The notes beneath the pieces were generated by a model. The model did no database searches. It was not told where the DNA came from and worked only from the letters and a program-made list of their open reading frames with translations. The translations under genes were made by a program, and so were the position numbers. 20,671 nt of DNA from Thiothrix winogradskyi (lineage in GTDB: Bacteria > Pseudomonadota > Gammaproteobacteria > Thiotrichales > Thiotrichaceae): the NCBI RefSeq assembly GCF_021650935.1, contig NZ_CP091246.1:1-20671 (forward strand). The letters run 5' to 3'. Of the stretch, positions 7,598 to 14,292 are shown piece after piece; the stretch's first letter is position 1, and the number at the start of each line of letters is the position of its first letter.

Positions 7598-8599
7598 ATG
7601 GCACTCACCAAAGACCAAATTTTCCAAGCCGCCGACCAGCTCGCCGCCGCTGGCACTGCCCCCACGCTCGCCGCCGCTGGCACTGCCCCCACGCTCGCCG
7701 CCGTCCGTTCTGCTGTCGGCGGTGGCAGTTACACCACCATTAACGAAGCCTTGAAAGAGTGGAAAGCCAAACAGCAAGCCACCAATGCCCCGATCCGTGA
7801 GCCTGCCCCGGCAGCGGTAGCCACCCGCCTTGAAGAGCTGGGCGCGGACATTTGGGCGGTAGCCTTGGAACTGGCAAACGCCCGTTTAACCTCGGAACGT
7901 GAAGCACTGGAAGCCACCCGCCAACAACTGGAAACCGCGCAACAGGAAGCCACGGAACTAGCCGACCAGCTCAGTGCCGAACTGGAAACCCTGCAAGCCC
8001 AGCACCAGCAAGCCACCCAAGACCTACAAGCCGCTAGCACCACCATTGAAACCCTACGGCAAGAAAACGCCACCCTGAGCCGCCAGCTTGCCACCACCGA
8101 AGCACGAGCCGAAGAAACCACCAAACGCGCCGACGACCTCAAGGCAGAGCTACAACACGCCCACGCCGCCAACACGGAACAACGCCAACGCCACACCCAC
8201 GAAGCGCAAGCCCTGCAAGCCACCCTCACCAGCACTAGCGAAACCCTGAAAACCCAGACAGCGGAAGCCGTGCGCCTGCAAGCCCAACTTGACCAGGCAC
8301 AAGCCCAAATTGCCAACCTCCAACAGCAACAGCAGGCACAACAAGAACGCCATACCAGCGAGATCCAACAACAAGGGGAACGCTACGCCAATGAAACCCA
8401 CCGCCTGAACGAGCGGCTTACCCAAGCACAAACGGAACGGGAACAAGCCCTACAAGCGGCGGGTGCTACCCGCGAAGAAGCGGCGGGAATGCGCGGGGAA
8501 CTGGAAGCCCTGCGGGTACAGAACGCAGCATTGCTGGCAACCCTTACCCCGGTAACGGACATCCCCAAAGGCAAGGTAAGCAAACCACCCAAGACGTAA
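7598..8599 (+). CDS. kfrA: KfrA-type plasmid DNA-binding coiled-coil protein
   Basis: This 333-residue protein has the KfrA N-terminal DNA-binding domain (about residues 1-60, with LAAVRSAVGGGSYTTINEAL) followed by a long Ala/Gln/Glu-rich coiled coil from about 85 to 310. KfrA proteins of broad-host-range plasmids repress their own transcription and are thought to aid stable inheritance through a filament- or scaffold-like coiled coil. An operator-like inverted repeat lies immediately upstream. Oddly, nine residues (AAAGTAPTL) are tandemly repeated between the first and second helices of the DNA-binding domain, through a 27-bp duplication; normal relatives have one copy. Family assignment is strong; whether the altered domain still binds DNA is not known. 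Confidence 0.85.
   Translation: MALTKDQIFQAADQLAAAGTAPTLAAAGTAPTLAAVRSAVGGGSYTTINEALKEWKAKQQATNAPIREPAPAAVATRLEELGADIWAVALELANARLTSEREALEATRQQLETAQQEATELADQLSAELETLQAQHQQATQDLQAASTTIETLRQENATLSRQLATTEARAEETTKRADDLKAELQHAHAANTEQRQRHTHEAQALQATLTSTSETLKTQTAEAVRLQAQLDQAQAQIANLQQQQQAQQERHTSEIQQQGERYANETHRLNERLTQAQTEREQALQAAGATREEAAGMRGELEALRVQNAALLATLTPVTDIPKGKVSKPPKT
7640..7693 (+). repeat. 27-bp tandem duplication inside kfrA
   Basis: Two exact 27-bp units (7640-7666 and 7667-7693) followed by ten bases of a third. The repeat is in frame and inserts nine residues into the DNA-binding domain. Absence of any substitution between the units indicates a recent event. Confidence 0.9.
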
Positions 8600-8634
8600 C
8601 AGACCGTAACAATACAGTTACATTTTTAGCCGTG

Positions 8635-8665
8635 AAGGTTATCCCCAGAATCCGGGGATAACCTT
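8635..8665. repeat. Perfect 12-bp inverted repeat downstream of kfrA
   Basis: AAGGTTATCCCC and its exact complement are separated by seven bases, 35 bases after the kfrA stop. The hairpin could end kfrA transcription from one side and the convergent minus-strand gene from the other, but neither side has a T-run. Each arm contains TTATCCCCA, one base from a DnaA box. Confidence 0.5.
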
Positions 8666-8767
8666 GTGAAAAAGCCGCATAAGTCACTGATGCTGCATGG
8701 ACTTACGGGAAAGATTAAAAAATAACCATATTCAGAACAACTGATAAGAAGTCAGTTGCTCCAGCCC

Positions 8768-9178
8768 TCAACGCATGAACGCCACCACGGGAATAATCTC
8801 CTGTGGCACTCGCCCGGTAGCCACCAGCAACTTGCGCCAGATCCCATACGGCGGGCTACTCTCCCCGGTCTTGAACGCCCTCAAATTACGCTCGGCATTG
8901 TTGCCCCGCATCCCCAACCATGCAGCCACCGCCTTATCACTCTTGTACTCAGAATGGCGTTTAAACTGCTCAATGTAGGCGTACACGATGTCCTGATGGG
9001 GCGGTTTCCAACGGTTTTCGGGTAACAGATGCTCGTTGCTGTACTGGCCCTCATCCATACCCAAATCCTCGATTATCGGCGCGGTCAGGTTCTGCTCTAG
9101 CTGCCGGATTGCCTCCTTGGTCGCCTGTTCAAAGATGAAGCGTTTTTGTGCCTCGATACTGGGTATGTTGATTTCCAT
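8768..9178 (-). CDS. Hypothetical protein with possible C-terminal helix-turn-helix
   Basis: This 136-residue protein is not recognised. Its first ~45 residues are helical and charged; the last ~60 (AVAAWLGMRGNNAERNLRAF... to the end) look like an Xre-like or repressor-type helical domain, so DNA binding is possible. The ATG at 9178 is preferred to the upstream TTG because GAGG sits just ahead of it. It lies 42 bases downstream of the gene at 9221-9523 on the same strand and may be cotranscribed with it. It converges with kfrA. Confidence 0.65.
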   Translation of the reverse strand: MEINIPSIEAQKRFIFEQATKEAIRQLEQNLTAPIIEDLGMDEGQYSNEHLLPENRWKPPHQDIVYAYIEQFKRHSEYKSDKAVAAWLGMRGNNAERNLRAFKTGESSPPYGIWRKLLVATGRVPQEIIPVVAFMR

Positions 9179-9220
9179 GCTGATCCTCAAAAGGAGAGGG
9201 GCGTTAGCCCCTCACCCTGT

Positions 9221-9523
9221 TTAATGGGTTAGCGCAATATTGCGCACGTCTTCGGTGCGGATATGCACAAGGCTAAGTGTGCCATGTGCCAACGGCTTCC
9301 ACTGCCCGACCTGGTGCAAGTTCATGAACACGTAGTAAAGATAATCAGGAAGTATAAGCGCGGTTTGCTCGATCCTGATACCAATGTAATAAGGGGAATA
9401 GGTTTTGGTGGGTTGCCCGATGGTTTCCAACGATCCCCGGCGAACTAACCAGAAATCAGCATCAGCAAAATCAAGGCGAATGGTCGCAACGTCTTTTAAT
9501 CTCATGGGTTTAGCCTGCGGCAC
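9221..9523 (-). CDS. Small protein resembling part of a type I restriction specificity (HsdS) domain
   Basis: This 100-residue product starts RLKDVATIRLDF and contains LPDYLYYVFMN and a final HIRTEDVRNIALTH, a pattern reminiscent of a half target-recognition domain of HsdS proteins, which read DNA sequence for type I restriction-modification. No HsdM or HsdR gene is present and the product is much shorter than a full HsdS (about 400 residues), so it is either a fragment or a stand-alone S-like domain. The GTG at 9523 has AGAGGG six bases upstream; an ATG at 9505 is the alternative. A TATAAT at 9569-9574 on this strand may be its -10 element. Resemblance is by eye and weak. Confidence 0.5.
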   Translation of the reverse strand: MPQAKPMRLKDVATIRLDFADADFWLVRRGSLETIGQPTKTYSPYYIGIRIEQTALILPDYLYYVFMNLHQVGQWKPLAHGTLSLVHIRTEDVRNIALTH

Positions 9524-9630
9524 ATCTAACCCTCTGACAGTCAGCGGTTTTCTGTGTGCCGAAACTAAATTATATTAAAAATCATAGACTTAATCAGTTA
9601 AAACCCGACATAAGGCACTGATTTTATTAT

Positions 9631-9650
9631 GAGTAAATGAGTACATGAGC
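9631..9650. promoter_or_regulatory. GAGT-box array A (candidate ParG-like binding site)
   Basis: Three boxes, GAGT at 9631, GAGT at 9639 and GAGC at 9647, are spaced exactly 8 bp apart by AT-rich tetramers (AAAT, ACAT). It lies in the region upstream of the minus-strand gene at 9221-9523. Confidence 0.55.
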
Positions 9651-9654
9651 AGCC

Positions 9655-10662
9655 TTTCCCCGTCAACTATCGCCCATCGGCTTACTTGCCGTTGGGCGGT
9701 GGTTGCACGGCACGACCATAAATAAACTGGTGCGGGTGTTTCTGCCGCTGCGAGCTTTTACCAACACCCCCAACCTTTCCCCCACCCGCGCAACTGCTTA
9801 AAAAACAGGCGGCAGAAACACTTGCAAAACCTCTTCTCTTTTTCTTGCCGCTTGCGGCACAACCAACCGCGTAGCGGCCTTGAGGGAGGCGGCGCACGGC
9901 ACATATCGAAGCCGAGAAAGTACCCCGCCGACATTGTGGAAGGCTAGTGACGCTGAAGCCAAGCCCAAAGCCACCGTAGCTGTGACTATTGGTCGCGCTT
10001 CCGCGTGTGCGGCGCAAGCCGGACAATAACGCGGTAGCAATAGCGACGAATAGGCACAGCGTAGGTGAGCGGCGGGCTTGAGCGTAAGCGGTACTAGACT
10101 GGAGCAATCACAGACAATGCCGTGCGTGTGTCTCGCGCAGGCGGCGAGCCGCTGGCGCTCTTGTGTGCCTGAGCTTTAGCTGTGGCACTCTTGCCGCAAC
10201 GCGGCACAAACAAACCGCGTAGCGCCCTCAACGTGTTTGTTTAAGCCGCTTGCGGCGTAACAAAGATATTCTGCTGCCCGACTTTTGCATAAAACTTCTT
10301 ATGCGACCCGAAGGGCGGCTACCGCCGTGTGCGACAAGAGCGAAGCGTCGCATAGCGCATAAGACGTTTTATGTAAAAATTGGGCAACCTCACCGCCGTT
10401 GTGTAAGCGGCTTGCCGCGTCACAACACCACAACGGGTTTGCATAAGCCGCTGGCGGCGTTGCAAAGGAAAACCGCGTAGCGACCACGCCGCCACTGGAA
10501 GTGACAACACGAACGCTTGCGGCCTTTCTTTACTCACCTTTGCCGCACGGAAACGCTAGAAAAGAGGCACGGCTTACACGCTGGAGCGCGACAGCACCGA
10601 CGGGCTGGCACGGGCAACCGCTACGGAGCGCGGACGTTCGGCTGCTTCCACCCGCTTTCCCC
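9655..10662. other. Repeat-rich non-coding region
   Basis: No convincing gene was found in about 1 kb; the open frames here have low-complexity, Arg/Cys-rich translations and no ribosome sites. It holds several short GC palindromes: GCCGC-TT-GCGGC at 9847 and 10245, GCCGC-AAC-GCGGC at 10193, GCGGC-TT-GCCGC at 10407 and GCCGC-TG-GCGGC at 10447. A second motif, AACCGCGTAGCG, occurs at 9865, 10213 and 10471, in each case a few to about 13 bases after one of these palindromes, with a diverged copy at 15432. It also contains the inverted dif-like pair at 10275-10386. An origin of transfer or a resolution region is possible; nothing in the sequence proves either. Confidence 0.6.
10275..10386. repeat. 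31-bp imperfect inverted repeat with two dif-like cores
   Basis: Left arm 10275-10305 and right arm 10356-10386 match at 27 of 31 positions as reverse complements, with a 50-base spacer that itself contains small hairpins. Each arm overlaps a dif-like site: 10352-10379 reads ATAGCGCATAA, spacer GACGTT, TTATGTAAAAA, close to a XerC half, 6-bp centre and XerD half; 10282-10309 is the same layout on the other strand with spacer GAAGTT. Such sites serve multimer resolution or Xer-based module exchange in other plasmids. Confidence 0.5.
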
Positions 10663-10767
10663 CTAATAAATCCCCGAAGTCAGCACAGCAGCAATGACTA
10701 GGAACAGAACAACAGTGGCAGCAGCAACCAGCACCGCCAGCGTGAAAGAAAGACGGTTAAAGCTCAT
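10663..10767 (-). CDS. 34-residue single-pass membrane peptide
   Basis: This small gene encodes MSFNRLSFTLAVLV followed by a continuous hydrophobic stretch and ends TSGIY. One transmembrane helix (about residues 8-29) occupies almost all of it, with the positive residue at the N-terminal side, suggesting the N-terminus stays in the cytoplasm. Its ATG overlaps the stop of the preceding gene as ATGA, strong support that it is translated. It is the last of four overlapping minus-strand genes headed by the serine recombinase. Size is in the range of small phage coat or toxic membrane peptides, but no family is recognised. Confidence 0.65.
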   Translation of the reverse strand: MSFNRLSFTLAVLVAAATVVLFLVIAAVLTSGIY

Positions 10768-11006
10768 GCGTTCCCCGCAACTTTGTTGACCAGTTGAATA
10801 GTGGTGTTATGTCCGGCAAGGGTTTCATCCAGCCATTCCCATAGCCGGTGAAATTGGCAGGCTTCGGTGGTTCCCCAGCGGAAACCTTCCAGCCATTCCC
10901 CGGCTTCGGTTTCATCTTGTGGCAGGTAGTAGCCGTGGGCTTGTTCCGGGTATTTGCCCCACATCCAGCCGGAGATCCAAAGGGTGTTAGTGTCGTGTTC
11001 CGTCAT
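10764..11006 (-). CDS. Hypothetical acidic, Trp-rich protein
   Basis: This 80-residue product (MTEHDTNTLWISGWMWGKYP...) is rich in Trp, Tyr, Glu and His and has no signal peptide or membrane helix. I do not recognise it. The ATG at 11006 is preferred over upstream starts because the longer version adds a Cys/Trp-rich stretch antisense-like in character and because the region upstream codes the end of the previous gene. It overlaps that gene by 20 bases and its stop overlaps the start of the 34-residue membrane gene by ATGA, so all are probably translated together. Confidence 0.6.
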   Translation of the reverse strand: MTEHDTNTLWISGWMWGKYPEQAHGYYLPQDETEAGEWLEGFRWGTTEACQFHRLWEWLDETLAGHNTTIQLVNKVAGNA

Positions 11007-11214
11007 GGTTTTTCGCCCATTTTTCCAAAAGTAGCCTGTCGATACGGTGTTTTTCTTCCAGCAGGTCGCGCAGTACATCACGTTCCCACAGTTCCACCAC
11101 CGCACGTTTCAGCCAGTCGCTTGCTGCGGGGTCGGTGCTGATGGTTTGTAGGTGGGTTTCCAGCCGTTTCAATTGTGCTTCCACTGTGCCGTATCCGTGT
11201 TGTTCTTCGGTCAT
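10987..11214 (-). CDS. Hypothetical small helical protein
   Basis: This 75-residue product begins MTEEQHGYGTVEAQLKRLE and is mostly charged helix with heptad-like spacing of Leu, so it may form a short coiled coil. Its ATG overlaps the stop of the recombinase gene as ATGA, indicating translational coupling. No family is recognised. Possible roles are a recombinase accessory or a plasmid maintenance protein, purely by position. Confidence 0.6.
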   Translation of the reverse strand: MTEEQHGYGTVEAQLKRLETHLQTISTDPAASDWLKRAVVELWERDVLRDLLEEKHRIDRLLLEKWAKNHDGTRH

Positions 11215-11855
11215 TGGGTCGTTACTGGGGCTTTCGCCGTTTTGGGTTTCTTCTTGTTCAGCCCTTCCCGTTCCAGCCAGTTGTACAGGGTGGATTTGGA
11301 ACAATCCACCAGTTTGGCAATGGCGCGTTTGCTGATGTCCTTGGCCAGATAACGGCGGATTTCATCGGCGCGGGCATCCAGTTTCACCGTTTCTGCCCTG
11401 CCCTTCGGTCTACCCAAGGTCACGCCGTCGGCTTTGCGTTTTGCCAAGGCTTCTTTGGTGCGCAGGCTGATGAACTCGCGTTCGATTTCAGCCGCCATGC
11501 CGAATACCGTTGCCATGATCTTGGCGTTGAGGGAGTCGTCAAAGCGCATATTTTGCTTCACGACGTGGATCTGCATATTGTTGGTGCTGGCGTGTTCCAG
11601 CATTTCTAGCACCTGCAAAGTTGACCGGGCCATCCGTGAGATTTCCGCGAATACCGCCGTATCCCCCGGTTGCATGGTTTTCAGTAGCAGGTCGCCAATA
11701 CGCCGCTCTTTCCACTTCACCTTGCCACTTACCGTGTCTTCGACAAATTGAATGTTGGTGATGCTGTTGCGGTTAGCGTACTCAAGAATGCCGTGCCGCT
11801 GGTTGTCCACGTCCTGCTGATCGGTACTGACCCGCAAATACGCATAATTTGCCAT
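11211..11855 (-). CDS. Serine recombinase (resolvase/invertase family)
   Basis: This 214-residue protein has the catalytic N-terminus YAYLRVSTDQQD with Ser10 as nucleophile and Arg8, the second motif EISRMARSTLQ, the long E helix (AAEIEREFISLRTKEALA), and a C-terminal helix-turn-helix (ISKRAIAKLVDCSKSTLYNWL). Such enzymes resolve plasmid dimers or invert DNA by double-strand exchange at short inverted-repeat sites. The ATG at 11855 has a GGGGGG ribosome site and begins directly at the catalytic domain. Its res or inversion site is probably in the 326 bases upstream (11856-12181). It heads an overlapping four-gene minus-strand unit. The family is certain; resolvase versus invertase is not decided. 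Confidence 0.9.
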   Translation of the reverse strand: MANYAYLRVSTDQQDVDNQRHGILEYANRNSITNIQFVEDTVSGKVKWKERRIGDLLLKTMQPGDTAVFAEISRMARSTLQVLEMLEHASTNNMQIHVVKQNMRFDDSLNAKIMATVFGMAAEIEREFISLRTKEALAKRKADGVTLGRPKGRAETVKLDARADEIRRYLAKDISKRAIAKLVDCSKSTLYNWLEREGLNKKKPKTAKAPVTTQ

Positions 11856-12181
11856 ATCCCCCCTGTCCACTGAAAACCTTGATAGTGTTTTTTAGCACAC
11901 CTTTACAGTCCATAACAAACCGTTTCTTACAAGCCGTATGTGGTTCACGTAAACGTTCGTTTTCCCGATACCATTTTATAGATAGATTTTTTCTATTCAA
12001 GCGATTATATTTTTTACCCCAGACGTTGCCGCAATTTCTGGCACAATTACGACCCGCAAAAACGGGCTTTTACAAGACACCACATAGTTTCCAGCCATTT
12101 TCCTTTTACCCCATACAGCTTTCGGGGTGGGTGGCGGAAGTGTCCAACAATAACAGACGACAAAAAAGCGAATAACGAGGC
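11856..12181. other. Divergent intergenic region (recombinase / ATPase)
   Basis: This stretch separates the minus-strand recombinase and plus-strand ATPase genes. It is AT-rich around 11975-12016 and should hold both promoters and, probably, the recombinase target site. A weak hairpin CCCG-CAAAAA-CGGG lies at 12053-12066 with TTTT after it. I could not identify clear subsites or promoter elements by eye. Confidence 0.4.
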
Positions 12182-12922
12182 ATGGAATTCTTAAAAATAC
12201 GCCGTGGCACGGGGCAAATACGCGCTGACGGTAGCCGCTACGCTGTCCCACTGTACGTGACCAAAACGAAGCGCAAGGGAACAACAATCAGCGAAGAAGC
12301 GATTTCAACCAAACGCCCCATTCTGGTGACAGGAGCGCATGACTCCGGCAAGACAAAATGGGTGGAACGTCTGCACGAACACGCACGAGAAATCTGGGGA
12401 ACCAAGTCGAAAACTGCCCCGCTCTACCTCAACACCCTTAGCCCGTTGTCGGCGTGGTGCGACGATCCCGACCTTGAGAAATGGTGGGAAGGCTTGCGTG
12501 TGACCGAAGAAGCGGCTGATCCCGCCACAGCGCGTGTACCGTGGAAAGCCCTCAAACAACATGACCGCGCCGAAGCCCTACCCGACTACTGCAAAGATAC
12601 CAAGGCGGTGCTGTTCATCGACGACGCGCACAAACTCGCAGGGCGCAAACTCCAGATTGCCCGCAAATGTGTACTTGCCTCGCGCCTGTTCGTCATTGCT
12701 GCCAGCGAAGAGCAACGGATGCCGCCTAACCTGCGTACCGTCGTGATGCGGCGTGACCCTCAGATTTTTAGACTTGATACGGATGTTTCCTATGACGCAA
12801 CCAATTTATTCATGTGGGCGGTCTTGGTCGCCTGTCTCGCTGCTGGCTGGTTTGAAGCCGCAATGGTACTGGGTGGGCTTAAAATGCTTGGCTCTGGTCG
12901 CCGTGCTGCTCGCGCCGATTAG
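12182..12922 (+). CDS. P-loop ATPase with C-terminal membrane helix (Zot/pI-like layout)
   Basis: This 246-residue protein has a Walker A motif GAHDSGKT (residues 51-58), a Walker B AVLFIDD (142-148), a likely sensor strand SRLFVIAASEE (168-177) and a hydrophobic segment at about 209-233, followed by a short basic tail. A cytosolic ATPase anchored by a C-terminal helix is the layout of Zot/pI proteins that drive filamentous-phage assembly, but there is no clear sequence match and the extra 50 N-terminal residues are unusual. Its 3' end overlaps the 5' end of the TolC-like gene at 12873 by 50 bases, so the products are probably made together. The GAGG ribosome site is close to the ATG. Function is inferred. 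Confidence 0.7.
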   Translation: MEFLKIRRGTGQIRADGSRYAVPLYVTKTKRKGTTISEEAISTKRPILVTGAHDSGKTKWVERLHEHAREIWGTKSKTAPLYLNTLSPLSAWCDDPDLEKWWEGLRVTEEAADPATARVPWKALKQHDRAEALPDYCKDTKAVLFIDDAHKLAGRKLQIARKCVLASRLFVIAASEEQRMPPNLRTVVMRRDPQIFRLDTDVSYDATNLFMWAVLVACLAAGWFEAAMVLGGLKMLGSGRRAARAD

Positions 12923-13712
12923 TGCCAGTGCCGCCGATGAAACCGCCGACTACAACGCGGTGAAAGCCGAAACCCTGCGCTTGGCGGGTGTCGCTACCCC
13001 GGCAGGTGCTGAGGGTGAGGATACCAAAGTATCCAGCGAAACCGCCTCGGCTTGGTGGCCGTGGAAAGGTGGTGAAGCGGAAAAGCCGCCAGAACCCAAA
13101 ACCTACAAAACACCGACAATGGTAGATGACGGGCTGGACTACCACGACAAACCCGCTGCCCTTGTACAAGCCCCTGCGCTGGATGCTGACGCAATTTACA
13201 AGTCGGTACTGGGCTGCTACCCGGAAAAGAGCAAATTCGACATTGACGTGGATTTACGCGCCGCGATCCGCTCCAGTGATGTGTTAGACCTGCAAGACAC
13301 CACAACCGGGTTGGGTAAAAACTACGTGGGCATTGTCGCCTCGATGCCGCTGTATTCCGGGAAGGAACTCGACCGCGAGAAAGAACGCGAATACGTGCGC
13401 CGCAAAGACACTGCCAAGGCGGTTGCGGATTTCATCAGCGCGATTGCAGGCCGAAACCATGCTGTGCGTGAGCTGGCGTTATACCGCAGTTTGGAGGCAC
13501 GTTCAGCGGTACGGGTACAGCAAGGCGTGACGGAATCCACCGAACAGGTGGGCTATTTGGAAAAGGTTGCCAGCTCTCAAGAAAAGCTGATTAACGAAGA
13601 AACCAAGATCATGGAAAGCCGTCTGTTGCTGTCGGGGATGTGTGACCCCAAGAACGCGGAAACCATTGGTGGATGGCTCAAGAAAGTATCAGCCGTACCA
13701 GATGCGGAATAG
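12873..13712 (+). CDS. Half-length TolC-like exported protein
   Basis: Reading from the GTG at 12873, the 279-residue product has a clean signal peptide (LALVAVLLAPISASA, cut near residue 20), a ~90-residue Pro/Glu-rich linker, and a single TolC-like repeat: beta segments around 122-160 (the second ending VASMPLYSG) then a long helix pair (about 165-255). The beta segment closely resembles the SMPLYTGG region of the plasmid's full TolC. Full TolC proteins have two such repeats and work as trimers. Cys115 and Cys257 bracket the repeat and may pair. The GTG is chosen because earlier in-frame starts lie inside the ATPase gene and would bury the signal peptide. An envelope channel working with the ATPase is inferred. 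Confidence 0.65.
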   Translation: MGLKCLALVAVLLAPISASAADETADYNAVKAETLRLAGVATPAGAEGEDTKVSSETASAWWPWKGGEAEKPPEPKTYKTPTMVDDGLDYHDKPAALVQAPALDADAIYKSVLGCYPEKSKFDIDVDLRAAIRSSDVLDLQDTTTGLGKNYVGIVASMPLYSGKELDREKEREYVRRKDTAKAVADFISAIAGRNHAVRELALYRSLEARSAVRVQQGVTESTEQVGYLEKVASSQEKLINEETKIMESRLLLSGMCDPKNAETIGGWLKKVSAVPDAE

Positions 13713-13740
13713 CCTCATATGAGTATTTGAGTAAATGAGT
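13713..13740. promoter_or_regulatory. GAGT-box array B
   Basis: Boxes at exact 8-bp pitch: CCTC at 13713, GAGT at 13721, 13729 and 13737, with AT-only spacers. It fills the gap between the TolC-like gene stop and the YdjM-like gene start, so binding there could control the latter. Confidence 0.55.
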
Positions 13741-13751
13741 ATTATAAAAAC

Positions 13752-14279
13752 ATGAAATGGATTAATCATTTAGCCATTGCCGGGGCTACTACGGCATTGG
13801 TAAGCCCTGCCCTTGTGCCTGTTGCCTTGCTTGGCTCGACAGCCCCCGATTGGCTTGAGTGGGCGCTGGAAAAATTCGGACACCGGGTACGCCATCGGAC
13901 ACTGACCCACATCATGTTGTACTGGATTGGGGCGTTGGTGTTCGCGCTGGTGCTGTGGGATTTCCACGGGATACTGGCGGCATTCGCTTGGGGCGGCTTG
14001 TCGCACGTTCTCGCGGATTCATTCACGGTGACGGGTGTACCCTTCTCGCCGTTCTCAGATCGCCGCTTCCACTTGTTCGGCGGGAGGCTACGCACGGGCG
14101 ATAGTGGGGAATACATGGTTGCTTGGGGCGTTGTCGGGGTGTGCGTGGTGCTGGCACTGCTGTTCAAACCGCATGGCGGCGCGGGTTGGTATCCGTTTTT
14201 CTACGACTGGGCGGGGCTGTATCAGGATGGGGTGGTGGATGCGAAGGAATGGAAGGATAACCGCCTGAAGTTTTTCTAG
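13752..14279 (+). CDS. YdjM-like membrane-bound metal-dependent hydrolase
   Basis: This 175-residue protein begins MKWINHLAIAGATTALV and has about four membrane helices. Conserved His/Asp positions (NH near residue 5, DW at 34, HRTLTH at 48-53, GGLSHVLADS at ~77-86) match the YdjM/DUF457 family, inner-membrane proteins with a putative metal centre; the substrate is unknown for the family. In E. coli the family member is under LexA control; no LexA box is seen here. It lies 39 bases after the TolC-like gene, with GAGT-box array B in the gap and no clear ribosome site. It may belong to the same envelope module or simply neighbour it. Confidence 0.75.
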   Translation: MKWINHLAIAGATTALVSPALVPVALLGSTAPDWLEWALEKFGHRVRHRTLTHIMLYWIGALVFALVLWDFHGILAAFAWGGLSHVLADSFTVTGVPFSPFSDRRFHLFGGRLRTGDSGEYMVAWGVVGVCVVLALLFKPHGGAGWYPFFYDWAGLYQDGVVDAKEWKDNRLKFF

Positions 14280-14292
14280 CGGTTGCCCTTGG

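Noticed and set aside
7729..8316. 195-codon minus-strand frame opposite kfrA
   Set aside because: Long open antisense frames arise from the codon bias of the coiled-coil gene; the translation is Ser/Cys/Trp-rich and meaningless.
8635..8665. Second origin with DnaA boxes
   Set aside because: The TTATCCCCA elements miss the consensus and have no iterons or AT-rich stretch nearby; the inverted repeat explains them.
9682..10107. Open frames of 80-141 codons in the repeat-rich region
   Set aside because: Translations are low-complexity and Arg/Ser/Cys-rich, frames follow the GC palindromes, and no ribosome sites or domain patterns are seen.
10275..10386. Transcription terminator
   Set aside because: The 50-base spacer and the dif-like cores do not fit an intrinsic terminator, and no gene ends close by.
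11849..12175. 108-codon plus-strand frame between recombinase and ATPase
   Set aside because: Phe/Pro/Arg-rich, starts inside the antisense of the recombinase start and lacks a ribosome site; the region is better explained as promoters and a recombination site.
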